From: Timonella corticicola
GTDB lineage: Bacteria > Actinomycetota > Actinomycetes > Actinomycetales > Cellulomonadaceae
Length of the DNA stretch: 64,000 nucleotides
Assembly (NCBI RefSeq): GCF_042683685.1
Contig: NZ_JBHUOP010000004.1
Span: forward strand, 470,965 to 534,964
Direction of reading: 5' to 3'
Positions 35,472 through 43,667 of the stretch are shown one piece after another. Made by a program: the position numbers and the translations under genes. Under the pieces are notes generated by a model. That model was given only the letters and a program-made list of their open reading frames with translations. It was not told where the DNA came from and made no database searches. The number at the start of each line of letters is the position of its first letter. Positions within the stretch are counted from its first letter, which is position 1.

Positions 35472-36632
35472 GTGAAAACCCAAGAAACCGGTGCGGAACG
35501 AGCCACGACTGGCCGCAGCCCGCAGGCGCGTAACGGCATTCGCGGCGATCAGCCCTACGGCGCACCCCAATTGGATGTGCCCTACCAGCTCAATACCAAC
35601 GAAAACCCATACGCCCCCTCCGACACGGTCATCGCCACCATCGCGGCTGACGTGGCCAGCGCCGCAACAACGCTGAACCGCTACCCGGACCGCGACTTCA
35701 CCGCACTGCGCCATGACCTCGCCGACTTCTTGCGTTCAGAGTCATCAGTGGCGCTCGATCCGGCCCAGATCTGGGCCGCAAACGGTTCAAACGAGGTCAT
35801 GCTCCACATCCTCCAAGCCTTCGGAGGCCCTGGACGCACGGCACTCGCATTCACGCCCGCATACGCGATGTACAGCGAATACGCTCGCGACACGCTCACC
35901 GAGTGGACCACGATCGCACGCAGAGACGACTTCACGATCGACCTCGACGCGGCAGCCACGCAACTACCGGAACTGGCACCAGCGGTCATCTTCCTCACCA
36001 GTCCGAACAATCCCACCGGAACCGCACTCGCACCGGGCGAACTGCGCGCAATCCTGGACATCGCCCGTGACCTCGATATTGACGGTGGACCAGCGCTTGT
36101 GGTGGTGGACGAGGCCTACGCTGAGTTCCGGCGTGAAGGCACTCCATCCGCGCTCGAACTCCTCGCCGACTACCCGAACCTGATTGTCACCCGCACGATG
36201 TCGAAGGCATTCGCGCTTGCGGGTGGGCGCCTCGGATATCTCGCGGCTTCGCGGGAAATCGTGGACACACTGCGTATCGTGCGGCTGCCGTATCATTTGT
36301 CGAGTATCACCCAGGCAGTCGCGCGAGCGGCCCTCAAACACCGCGACGAACTCCTGTCTCAGGTAGCAGCATTACGTGCCGAACGCGATGCCCTCGTCAC
36401 CTGGTTGCGTGGGTTGACCGTGAATGGTGAGCCGATGACCGTTGCGCAGTCCGACGCAAACTTCGTGTTCTTTGGCAAATTCGAAGACCGCCACGCAGTA
36501 TGGCAAGGTTTATTGGACCAGGGTGTCCTCATCCGGGAGAGCGGCCCCGAAGGTTGGCTGCGCGTCACGGTGGGGAACAGGGAAGAGATGACCGCGTTTA
36601 AGAACGCACTAGTCAAGGAGTTGGGTCTGTGA
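35472..36632 (+). CDS. hisC: Histidinol-phosphate aminotransferase
   Basis: PLP enzyme converting imidazole acetol phosphate plus glutamate to histidinol phosphate. Fold-type I signatures: 'YQLNTNENPYAPS', 'LNRYPDRD', 'FLTSPNNPTGTAL', 'VVVDEAYAEFRR' and 'TRTMSKAFALAGGRLGY' with the PLP lysine K245. 386 residues, with a 25-residue polar N-terminal extension. It is the first gene of hisC-hisB-unknown-hisH-priA-sseB-like and overlaps hisB by 4 bp (GTGA). Confidence 0.96.
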   Translation: MKTQETGAERATTGRSPQARNGIRGDQPYGAPQLDVPYQLNTNENPYAPSDTVIATIAADVASAATTLNRYPDRDFTALRHDLADFLRSESSVALDPAQIWAANGSNEVMLHILQAFGGPGRTALAFTPAYAMYSEYARDTLTEWTTIARRDDFTIDLDAAATQLPELAPAVIFLTSPNNPTGTALAPGELRAILDIARDLDIDGGPALVVVDEAYAEFRREGTPSALELLADYPNLIVTRTMSKAFALAGGRLGYLAASREIVDTLRIVRLPYHLSSITQAVARAALKHRDELLSQVAALRAERDALVTWLRGLTVNGEPMTVAQSDANFVFFGKFEDRHAVWQGLLDQGVLIRESGPEGWLRVTVGNREEMTAFKNALVKELGL

Positions 36633-37243
36633 GCGAAACCGCCGCACCACGCACCGCGCGCATCGAACGCGTGACATCCGAGTCAACCGTGCTCGTCGAA
36701 CTCAATCTCGATGGAACCGGTAAGACTGACATCTCCACGACGGTGCCGTTCTATGACCACATGCTCACCGCTCTTGGCAAGCACTCACTCATCGACCTGA
36801 CCGTGAAGGCGACCGGTGACGTGCACATCGATGCCCACCACACGGTTGAGGACACGGCTATCGTCATCGGCGAATGCCTGCGTATCGCTCTTGGCAACAA
36901 GGCGGGGATCGGTCGCTTCGGCGATGCACTCGTGCCGCTGGATGAAGCACTGGCACAGGCTGTCGTTGACGTGTCTGGACGTCCTTACTGTGTCCACGAA
37001 GGCGAGCCAGCCGGTCAGGAATACCACCTTATCGGTGGACACTTCACTGGCTCCCTGACCCGTCACGTACTCGAGTCGATCGCCCACCACGCAGGTATCT
37101 GCATCCACATGCGTGTGCTCGCAGGCCGCGATCCACACCACATCGTGGAGGCTCAGTTCAAGGCTCTCGCCCGTGCACTTCGGTTCGCGGTGGCGCCGGA
37201 CCCACGCGTGCAGGGAATCCCATCGACCAAGGGCGCACTGTGA
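36629..37243 (+). CDS. hisB: Imidazoleglycerol-phosphate dehydratase
   Basis: Manganese enzyme that dehydrates imidazoleglycerol phosphate to imidazole acetol phosphate. Metal ligand motifs 'FYDHMLTALGKH', 'DAHHTVEDTAIVIGE' and 'LESIAHHAGICIHM', 'AQFKALARALR' are complete. 204 residues, monofunctional (no phosphatase domain). The GTG start overlaps the hisC stop and AAGGAG lies about 7 nt upstream; the end overlaps the next gene by 4 bp. Confidence 0.97.
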   Translation: MSETAAPRTARIERVTSESTVLVELNLDGTGKTDISTTVPFYDHMLTALGKHSLIDLTVKATGDVHIDAHHTVEDTAIVIGECLRIALGNKAGIGRFGDALVPLDEALAQAVVDVSGRPYCVHEGEPAGQEYHLIGGHFTGSLTRHVLESIAHHAGICIHMRVLAGRDPHHIVEAQFKALARALRFAVAPDPRVQGIPSTKGAL

Positions 37244-37716
37244 CCCAAGAAAACCCCGCAACCCAGGAAAACCCGGCGGCACCGGTCTCAGTGCTTCTCA
37301 CACAGGTGGCAACGGCGCAGGCACTTGCCGCGACCTGCGCCCTGTACAAGATCAAGGCAACTGCGGTTCCATCGCCAATCGGTGCGTACGCGGTGGCGCA
37401 CTCGGACAACCCAACGCACGTGACCTTCATGGCTCGACAGTTGACCTCACTCGTCAAAGAGGTTCCAGCCATTCTCATCACCTTTCATGACGGCCAGATG
37501 AAGGCTGTGCAGTGGGAAGCCGGTGAGGAGGTAGGTCCACTTTCGCCAGCGATCGTTCTTGATGGCGCGCCGCACGAACTTGAAAACGTACTGTTCGGCT
37601 CCATCAGCCCTGCTGACGTCGACGGCGCGGTTGACTCGACCAAGCTCTCCCGGTTCAAGGCCATGCGCACGCTTGCTGCCGTTGCGAAGGCCTACAAGGC
37701 TAAGGCGGAGAAGTGA
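37240..37716 (+). CDS. Protein of unknown function inside the his operon
   Basis: I do not recognise this 158-residue protein. It is soluble, begins with a short Asn/Pro/Glu-rich repeat-like tail ('QENPATQENPAAP'), has an Ala/Val-rich central part with alternating hydrophobic pattern ('TQVATAQALAATCALYKIKA', 'VPAILITFHDGQMKAVQWE') and a Lys/Ala-rich helical end. It overlaps hisB by 4 bp upstream (GTGA) and hisH by 4 bp downstream (GTGA), so it is translated in strict coupling with both. Codon use looks like that of its neighbours. Position suggests a link to histidine synthesis or its control, but nothing more can be said. Confidence 0.8.
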   Translation: MTQENPATQENPAAPVSVLLTQVATAQALAATCALYKIKATAVPSPIGAYAVAHSDNPTHVTFMARQLTSLVKEVPAILITFHDGQMKAVQWEAGEEVGPLSPAIVLDGAPHELENVLFGSISPADVDGAVDSTKLSRFKAMRTLAAVAKAYKAKAEK

Positions 37717-38351
37717 CCGATATCTGTGTCCTTGACTACGGATTCGGTAACGTCCGCTCCGCAGTCCGTGCACTTGAGCATGTCGGTGCCACCGTCACCC
37801 TGACCGCTGACTACGACCTAGCGATGAATGCGGATGGACTCGTTGTGCCAGGCGTGGGTGCCTTCTCCGCTGTCATGGACGGGCTGAAGGCCGTGAACGG
37901 TCCACGCATCATCGAGCGCCGCCTCGCAGGCGGTCGTCCAGTTCTGGGTATCTGCGTGGGAATGCAGGTCATGTTTGACGCCGGAAACGAACATGGCGCG
38001 CATACCGAAGGCCTGGCCCAGTGGCCAGGTACCGTGGACCTGCTTGACGCTCCCGTTGTGCCGCACATGGGCTGGAACACGATAGAGGCACCAGAAAACA
38101 CGGTGCTGTTCGATGGACTCGAAAACGAACGTTTCTACTTCGTGCACTCGTATGCCGCGCAGACCTTCACTCTTGGGCAAGACGACCCGGAAGACTGGGC
38201 TCTGCGGGCACCACTGGTGACTTGGTCAACCCACTCCACCCGTTTCGTTGCAGCGGTCGAGAACGGCGCTCTGAGCGCGACCCAGTTCCACCCAGAGAAG
38301 TCCGCGGATGCTGGTGCCCAGATGCTGAAGAACTGGATCAACTCCTTCTAA
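37713..38351 (+). CDS. hisH: Imidazole glycerol phosphate synthase, glutaminase subunit
   Basis: Class I glutamine amidotransferase supplying ammonia to HisF for formation of imidazole glycerol phosphate and AICAR. Catalytic triad visible: C81 in 'GICVGMQ', H193 and E195 in 'QFHPEKS'; N-terminal 'VLDYGFGNVRSAVRALEHVGA' is typical of HisH. 212 residues. HisF is not encoded in this window. GTG start overlaps the preceding stop by 4 bp. Confidence 0.97.
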   Translation: MTDICVLDYGFGNVRSAVRALEHVGATVTLTADYDLAMNADGLVVPGVGAFSAVMDGLKAVNGPRIIERRLAGGRPVLGICVGMQVMFDAGNEHGAHTEGLAQWPGTVDLLDAPVVPHMGWNTIEAPENTVLFDGLENERFYFVHSYAAQTFTLGQDDPEDWALRAPLVTWSTHSTRFVAAVENGALSATQFHPEKSADAGAQMLKNWINSF

Positions 38352-38435
38352 CAGAGCCCTCACACCGGCAAGAGAACCTAAAGAGCATGCTGTGCCTGGC
38401 GCAGACCCTCGAACCTGAGTCGATAAGGAAGAATG

Positions 38436-39167
38436 ATGGCAAAGCGCCTCGAACTACTGCCAGCTGTTGATGTAGTGAACGGTGAGGCAGTGCGCCTCGT
38501 CCAAGGCGAAGCGGGATCGGAAACCTCCTATGGGGATCCGTTGACCGCAGCTTTGGAATGGCAGGCAGGGGGAGCGGAATGGTTGCACCTTGTAGATCTT
38601 GACGCCGCATTTGGGCGCGGATCAAACGCCGAACAACTGGCGCAGGTTGTTGACGCCCTCGATATCAAGGTTGAGTTGACCGGTGGCATCCGTGACGACG
38701 AGTCCCTCGCTCGCGCGCTGAGCACCGGCTGCGTCCGGGTGAACCTCGGCACGGCAGCAATCGAGAACCCTGAGTGGACCGCACGTGTCATCGCGGAGTA
38801 TGGAGACAAGATCGCGGTTGGGCTGGATGTGCGCGGAACCACCCTCGCGGCTCGTGGCTGGACCAAGGAGGGCGGCGATCTGTGGGAAGTGCTCGACCGG
38901 CTGAATGAGGCGGGATGCTCACGCTATGTGGTCACCGATGTCACCAAGGACGGCACGCTTCAGGGGCCAAACCTGGACCTGCTGCGTGATGTGTGTGCGC
39001 GCACTGACGCTCCCGTGGTCGCCTCGGGCGGTATCTCGAACCTCGAGGACATCCGTGCACTGAGCGAACTGGTGCCATGTGGTCTCGAAGGGGCAATTAT
39101 CGGTAAGGCGCTCTACAACGGTGCATTCACGCTGTCACAGGCGCTCGATATCGCTGGCCGACCATGA
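38436..39167 (+). CDS. priA: Phosphoribosyl isomerase A (HisA, possibly bifunctional HisA/TrpF)
   Basis: TIM-barrel isomerase converting ProFAR to PRFAR in histidine synthesis; the actinobacterial form often also does the TrpF step. 'LLPAVDVVNGEAVRLVQGE' with catalytic Asp D12, 'ELTGGIRDD', 'VGLDVRGTTLAARGWTKEGGDLW' and 'TDVTKDGTLQGPNLDLL' match PriA, including the long loop after the first motif. ATG 38436 lies 5 nt from AAGGAA; ATG 38433 is only 2 nt away from it. 243 residues. It overlaps the next gene by 4 bp. Dual function cannot be settled without knowing whether trpF exists. Confidence 0.94.
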   Translation: MAKRLELLPAVDVVNGEAVRLVQGEAGSETSYGDPLTAALEWQAGGAEWLHLVDLDAAFGRGSNAEQLAQVVDALDIKVELTGGIRDDESLARALSTGCVRVNLGTAAIENPEWTARVIAEYGDKIAVGLDVRGTTLAARGWTKEGGDLWEVLDRLNEAGCSRYVVTDVTKDGTLQGPNLDLLRDVCARTDAPVVASGGISNLEDIRALSELVPCGLEGAIIGKALYNGAFTLSQALDIAGRP

Positions 39168-39883
39168 GCGGTAAGGCGCTACCTCCAGGTTCCGCATTCG
39201 CTGGAGATGACGGCTCGGCGGATCCAGAACTCGCCGACCTGCTCCTCGGCCACTCGATGAAGGCAACGAGCCTTGAACGCGTTGTGGCTCGTCTCGCGCA
39301 AGTGCGAGTACTCGTACCTGTGCTTGCCTCCCTTGACAAAGAGGATCACACCGAGGACGGGCACAGGTTCGACAAGGAGGCCTCCGCGGGGATCGTCGCG
39401 CTCCAAGCGCCAGATGGGCGTAAAGCGCTCCCTGTCTTCACATCCGTAGCAGCAATGGCCGCTTGGCGACAGGATGCACGCCCAGTTCCTGTTGATGCCG
39501 TGCGCGCCGCGCTCAGCGCCGTCAGCGAAGACTGGGCACTCCTCGTGGTGGACCCCGGTAGCCCACATACCGCACTGATTCCACGACCGGCTGTATGGGC
39601 GATCGCTCAGCAGCAACCGTGGGTTCCTGCCGTGTCCAACGGGTCCGTGGACCCTGAGATTGACGCGGAAGTCAGATCAGCACTAGGCGATATCGAAGAG
39701 GTCGTGCGTGCAAGTGCACAGCCCGGACGCACCGCAGAGGTTGCGGTAGCGCTCGCGATCAATCCCGGTTTGAACCGTATCGAGCTCAACAGCGTTCTCG
39801 CGCGAGTCAACCAGGCGCTCGGCGCTAGTACGTTGATCTCCGCTCGGGTGGACTCTCTCGAACTGCGCGTTGGCCGAGCATGA
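39164..39883 (+). CDS. SseB family protein
   Basis: Protein of 239 residues of the SseB N-terminal-domain type: 'RVVARLAQVRVLVPVLA', 'DGRKALPVFTSVAAMAAWRQDARPVPV' and 'LLVVDPGSPHTALIPRPAVWAI' are characteristic. Function unknown in actinobacteria; the family name comes from a secretion-enhancing protein. In many actinobacteria the gene follows priA and precedes a DUF1844 gene and infC, and the same neighbourhood is kept here with insertions. ATG 39164 overlaps priA by 4 bp. Confidence 0.87.
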   Translation: MSGKALPPGSAFAGDDGSADPELADLLLGHSMKATSLERVVARLAQVRVLVPVLASLDKEDHTEDGHRFDKEASAGIVALQAPDGRKALPVFTSVAAMAAWRQDARPVPVDAVRAALSAVSEDWALLVVDPGSPHTALIPRPAVWAIAQQQPWVPAVSNGSVDPEIDAEVRSALGDIEEVVRASAQPGRTAEVAVALAINPGLNRIELNSVLARVNQALGASTLISARVDSLELRVGRA

Positions 39884-39898
39884 CTTTCAACCCGTCGT

Positions 39899-39929
39899 GG
39901 TGGGTGTGACTACGCTGTTCACACACCGT
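39899..39929. terminator. Weak hairpin between convergent sseB-like and protease genes
   Basis: GGTGTGA (39903-39909) can pair with TCACACACC (39919-39927) with one bulged base. It lies in the 68-bp space between two convergent genes, where a bidirectional terminator is expected, but the stem is short and lacks a T-tract. Confidence 0.3.
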
Positions 39930-39951
39930 CAGGTATCGAATAGCGTGCAAA

Positions 39952-40707
39952 CTAACGTGAGGCATGCGCACAGGAGACGTTCTCCTGCGCGGTAAATCCC
40001 TCGTCGTCGGCCGCGAGTATCTTCTTCAATGTCGAGACGGGGATGATGTAGGAGGCTCCCGAAGTGTTCTTGGCGTAGACCACGCCGATGAGACGACCCT
40101 CAGAGTCGAGAACAGCGCTGCCAGAGGAGCCGTGCTCAACCTCGGCATCGGAGTAGATGACCTCGCCAAGATTTTGGTTGATGGGGTCATTCGTATATCT
40201 GATGACAGTCCCCGATGTCACGGTGAGTTCGCCACCGTTGGGATACCCAACCACCGTAATCGGTTCACCCTCTTCGGGATCCTCGTCTGCCAGCACCGGG
40301 TAGGCGTCTAGATCCTCAGTCGTTCGCACAAGGGCAAGGTCTGCAAGCGGTGCGAGCGACGAGTTCGTCACTGACACATCCCGACCGTCATAGGTGTTGA
40401 GTTGAAGGAGAGTCGTTCCCTCGACTACGTGTTTGTTGGTGATGAGTGTGCGTGAATCGAGTGCGAAGCCGGTTCCCCGAGTGACACCCGTGCAACTGAC
40501 GTTTCGAACCCGTACGGCCATACGTTGGGCCTCGCTGAAACCGTATGAACTCAGGTTTCCTTGAACAGCCTCCTCCGCTGAGACCGTGACCGTGGGGACA
40601 TAGGAGTCAGGAATGGGTGGCGGGAAGTCCGGCACAACACCGCAGCCACTCAAAACAAGTGCGACCACCAAGACAGTCGGTCCCGTGGCTTTCCGACTCA
40701 CCCTCAC
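39952..40707 (-). CDS. Trypsin-like serine protease, predicted lipoprotein
   Basis: Extracytoplasmic S1-fold protease of 251 residues. A basic start and hydrophobic stretch lead to the lipobox L-S-G-C with C22, so it should be lipid-anchored after LspA cleavage. The catalytic triad reads H93 ('TNKHVVEG'), D123 ('PLADLALV') and S195 ('EHGSSGSAVL'). There is no PDZ domain. It is the last gene of a three-gene minus-strand operon and its GTG overlaps the stop of the coiled-coil gene by 4 bp. Its substrate is unknown. Confidence 0.9.
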   Translation of the reverse strand: MRVSRKATGPTVLVVALVLSGCGVVPDFPPPIPDSYVPTVTVSAEEAVQGNLSSYGFSEAQRMAVRVRNVSCTGVTRGTGFALDSRTLITNKHVVEGTTLLQLNTYDGRDVSVTNSSLAPLADLALVRTTEDLDAYPVLADEDPEEGEPITVVGYPNGGELTVTSGTVIRYTNDPINQNLGEVIYSDAEVEHGSSGSAVLDSEGRLIGVVYAKNTSGASYIIPVSTLKKILAADDEGFTAQENVSCAHASR

Positions 40708-41555
40708 TCGCGCAGGCTCTCTACTAGGTTGTTGTGGCGCTCAACTGCAGCATCGCACACCTCGTTCATGGAGTCTTCCAAACCGCTCAGAGCATCTCGA
40801 GCGCTGCGTACCCGTGCCCGAGTTTCCGTCAACTCCTCGGCGTCCTGCTGTTCAGGGTCAATCGAGGTGAGGGTCAGCAGATCGCCCTGTGCCGATACGT
40901 AATCGGCCAGATATCCGGTGTATTCCCCCTGCATCTCAAGGCAACGGCCCAGTTCTCGAGAGATCGCAAGCGACTCCTGAGCCAGAGCGGCCGTGTCCTG
41001 AGCCTGAATACGCTGCAACTCGCGGTCATCGCCCACGAGTGCCTTTTCCTTGGCCAACTCACTGATCCGCTGTTGGGCCGTCGACAACTGGCTGCGAGTT
41101 GCCTTCAACGACTCCTGCGCGGCATCCAACTCGGCCTGAGTCGTCGCAAGTTCTCGGCCAATCTGGAAATTGGTCGAATGGGTTTCATTTCCAAAATCTG
41201 ACCAACGGTTTGCAAGATAGCCGAGATACGCGCACGCCACGACTGCCAGACCAAGGAGAATGGCGAGAACCTTCGAACTCGTTGACACCCTCGAGTCAGG
41301 GGCAGCCTTGTGCTGGCGGGCAGCAGCCCGCTCCGAGCCGACCGATTTCTCTGCGTGAGCGGACGCTGGCACCGCAGTGTCGTCGGCAATAGTGCTGTCC
41401 TCAACAGTGCCTTCAGCGTGTGCCAGAGCTGGCACAGGGACATCGAGGTCGTTGACCACAGCGTCATCGGTGTGGTGTGCACGCGAAGAAACCCGACGCG
41501 GCGAGTTAGAACCATCGCCGGACGGTGGAATGGACGGGGGAGTGGGAGTGGTCAA
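40704..41555 (-). CDS. Single-pass membrane protein with extracytoplasmic coiled coil
   Basis: I do not recognise a family for this 283-residue protein. A polar, Ala/Pro-rich cytoplasmic half (1 to about 92) precedes one membrane segment (about 94-113, 'VLAILLGLAVVACAYLGYLA'), then a long helical region with heptad-like pattern ('ELATTQAELDAAQESLKATR', 'QLSTAQQRISELAKEKAL') and a second helical part with two cysteines ('GRCLEMQ', 'NEVCDAAVE'). It overlaps both neighbours by 4 bp. The layout resembles a membrane scaffold presenting a coiled coil outside the cell, next to a secreted protease; a partnership is inference. Confidence 0.82.
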   Translation of the reverse strand: MTTPTPPSIPPSGDGSNSPRRVSSRAHHTDDAVVNDLDVPVPALAHAEGTVEDSTIADDTAVPASAHAEKSVGSERAAARQHKAAPDSRVSTSSKVLAILLGLAVVACAYLGYLANRWSDFGNETHSTNFQIGRELATTQAELDAAQESLKATRSQLSTAQQRISELAKEKALVGDDRELQRIQAQDTAALAQESLAISRELGRCLEMQGEYTGYLADYVSAQGDLLTLTSIDPEQQDAEELTETRARVRSARDALSGLEDSMNEVCDAAVERHNNLVESLRE

Positions 41556-41944
41556 CTCACGCCGCCGGTGAACTTCTCACCCGGACCCTCACCCGGCGCA
41601 TCAGGAATGACGCTGGCCTCACGGAACGCGAGTTGCAGTGAACGCAGACCATCGCGCAGCGACCGTGCATGCTGGTTACCAATATCAGGGGCGGACGTCA
41701 CGATCAATGCGGCCAGAGCATTGATGAGTTTGCGGGCCTCATCAAGATCCATCAACTGCGAGGCGTCCTCGGTATCAGCCAGACCGCACTTCACTGCAGC
41801 CGCGCTCATCAGGTGCACTGCGGCCGTCACGATCACCTCGACGGCTGCCACCTCGGAGATATCGCGCAGGGCCTCCTGCGCGGCGCTGTCGGCATAGGAG
41901 AAGGACACAGGTGCTTGCGTCGAAGAGGATTCGAAAGTGCTCAT
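41552..41944 (-). CDS. DUF1844 family protein
   Basis: Protein of 130 residues with the DUF1844 pattern: 'SEVAAVEVIVTAAVHLMSAAAVKCGL' followed by 'DLDEARKLINALAALIV' and 'RSLRDGLRSLQLAFREAS'. Function unknown; probably helical and soluble. In many actinobacteria it lies close to infC. Here it heads a minus-strand operon with the coiled-coil protein and the protease, overlapping the former by 4 bp. Confidence 0.87.
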   Translation of the reverse strand: MSTFESSSTQAPVSFSYADSAAQEALRDISEVAAVEVIVTAAVHLMSAAAVKCGLADTEDASQLMDLDEARKLINALAALIVTSAPDIGNQHARSLRDGLRSLQLAFREASVIPDAPGEGPGEKFTGGVS

Positions 41945-42072
41945 AGAGCCATTCTTTCAAATAAACGCAACCAACACGTCATCCTTTCGGCGGAAGAATA
42001 AACCATGTCGACCACACTTTAGGACAGAACCGCAGGTGGCAGACGAAAAATCGCGGACATCCAAGAGACGAA

Positions 42073-42106
42073 GGGAGGGTGAGATCCAAAGGATCTCACC
42101 CCTCCT
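42073..42106 (-). terminator. Terminator after katA
   Basis: GGGTGAGATCC (42077-42087) and GGATCTCACCC (42091-42101) form a perfect 11-bp stem with an AAA loop, extendable by three pairs past a bulged C. It lies 13 bp beyond the catalase stop, between katA and the DUF1844 operon, both on the minus strand. Confidence 0.7.
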
Positions 42107-42118
42107 CGTCGCTAAAGG

Positions 42119-43567
42119 CTACTTGCCGACAGATTCACGGAGCTTCGCACCGAGCGAGGCATCCACGTTGGTCCAGTACTGGAAGAAACGTTCACGGATC
42201 TCTTCAACGGTGATCGAGTTACCCTGACCGGTCAGAGTCTCGAGGAACCGTCCGCGAGCGGCGTCATCGAAAACCTCGCGGTACAGGGTTCCAGCCTGAC
42301 CGAAATCGGAGTCCTCAGCGCGCAACGTGTAGGCCGCACGCAAGAGTTCGCCGTCAGTCTCCCAGTTGACCTCACCGGCACGTGCCTCGTCAGCCTCTGG
42401 GTAACCTGAGTGGTTGGTGTTGTGCACAGGTACTTCGTAGTCGTTGAAGTGGTAGCGCATGTTGCCCTCGTGCTGATAATTGAAGACCTCAGCGGCATGT
42501 GGCTGGTTCACTGGCAACTGGTTGTAGTTGGCGCCGATGCGGTAACGCTGAGCGTCTGGATACGCGAATACGCGACCCATGAGCATCTTGTCTGGCGAGA
42601 TGCCGGTTCCAGGGACCAGGTTCGAAGGTGAGAACGCGGCCTGTTCGATCTCCGCGAAGAAGTTGCGCGGGTTCCGGTTGAGGGTGAGTTCGCCGACCTT
42701 GACCAGTGGATAGTCAGCGTGCGGCCATACCTTGGTCAGGTCGAATGGATTGAAACGGTAGGTCTTCGCATCCTCGAACGGCATGACCTGAACGTTCAGA
42801 TCCCAGACAGGAGCGTCTCCACGGTCGATCGCCTCGAACAGATCGCGGCGGTAGAAGTCAGCGTCCGCACCGGCGATACGCTGGGCTTCATCATTCGACA
42901 GGTGAGCCAGACCCTGGCGGGAGATGAAGTGGTATTTGACCCAGAACTTCTCGCCAGCCGCGTTCTCCCACGAGTAGGTGTGCGAGCCGTAGCCGTTCAT
43001 GTGGCGCCAGGTAGTCGGCAAACCACGGTCACCCATCAGATAGGTCACCTGGTGAGCCGATTCAGGGGAACGGGTCCAAAAGTCCCACTGCATGTCTGCG
43101 TCGCGTAGCCCCTTGCCGTTGCGCTTCTGCGAGTGGATGAAGTCTGGGAACTTGATCGCATCGCGGATGAAGAACACAGGGGTGTTGTTACCCACGATGT
43201 CGAGGTTTCCCTCGGTCGTGTAGAAGCGCACAGCAAAACCGCGTACGTCACGCCACGTGTCAGGCGAACCCTGTTCACCGGCCACGGAGGAGAAGCGAAT
43301 AAGGGTCTCGGACGCAGCGCCCTTCTGGAAGGCGGCAGCCTTGGTGTATCGCGAAACATCCTCGGTGATAACAAGTTCACCGAATGCTCCACCACCCTTG
43401 GCGTGTGGGTTGCGCTCCGGCACGCGCTCGCGGTTGAACGACGCAAGCTTTTCCACGAGGAAGCGGTCATGCAGTGCGGTGACGCCGTCAGGTCCAGTGG
43501 TCAAAGAGTGCTGTGAGCTCGCGATTGGCGAGCCATTTTGGGCGGTGGTGTAGTTCTGCGAAGTCAT
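42119..43567 (-). CDS. katA: Heme catalase (clade 3 type)
   Basis: Breaks hydrogen peroxide into water and oxygen. 482 residues with the active-site histidine H55 in 'RNPHAKGGGAFG', the 'NTPVFFIRDAIKFPDFIH' region, the NADPH/heme region and the heme-ligand tyrosine motif 'RVFAYPDAQRYRIG'. ATG 43567 has AAGGAGA 5 nt upstream; the frame remains open further up but without family similarity. It follows a Fur-family gene on the same strand after 100 bp, suggesting peroxide-responsive control. Confidence 0.96.
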   Translation of the reverse strand: MTSQNYTTAQNGSPIASSQHSLTTGPDGVTALHDRFLVEKLASFNRERVPERNPHAKGGGAFGELVITEDVSRYTKAAAFQKGAASETLIRFSSVAGEQGSPDTWRDVRGFAVRFYTTEGNLDIVGNNTPVFFIRDAIKFPDFIHSQKRNGKGLRDADMQWDFWTRSPESAHQVTYLMGDRGLPTTWRHMNGYGSHTYSWENAAGEKFWVKYHFISRQGLAHLSNDEAQRIAGADADFYRRDLFEAIDRGDAPVWDLNVQVMPFEDAKTYRFNPFDLTKVWPHADYPLVKVGELTLNRNPRNFFAEIEQAAFSPSNLVPGTGISPDKMLMGRVFAYPDAQRYRIGANYNQLPVNQPHAAEVFNYQHEGNMRYHFNDYEVPVHNTNHSGYPEADEARAGEVNWETDGELLRAAYTLRAEDSDFGQAGTLYREVFDDAARGRFLETLTGQGNSITVEEIRERFFQYWTNVDASLGAKLRESVGK

Positions 43568-43587
43568 GTGTCTCCTTGGCATTAGGT

Positions 43588-43638
43588 GGCAGGCGGTGGG
43601 GGCCGCCTGCCGGTGCGAGTGAAAGGGCCGAAAGGCCA
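43588..43638 (-). promoter_or_regulatory. Two hairpins between the fur-type gene and katA
   Basis: GGCAGGCGG (43588-43596) pairs with CCGCCTGCC (43603-43611), a 9-bp stem with 6-nt loop, and GGCC-GAAA-GGCC (43627-43638 region) forms a small stem with a GNRA-type loop on the plus strand reading. They lie in the 100-bp space and could separate expression of the regulator from that of catalase by partial termination or processing. Confidence 0.4.
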
Positions 43639-43667
43639 TTCCGCCACATTCTTGGATGTCGGTTTTA

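Noticed and set aside
34726..35475. 249-codon plus-strand frame opposite the RecQ N-terminus
   Set aside because: Ser/Gly-rich mirror of the acidic disordered region on the opposite strand; no ribosome binding site, and the RecQ frame has the conserved domains.
36785..37282. Minus-strand frame opposite hisB
   Set aside because: Shadow of the conserved hisB frame without recognisable protein features.
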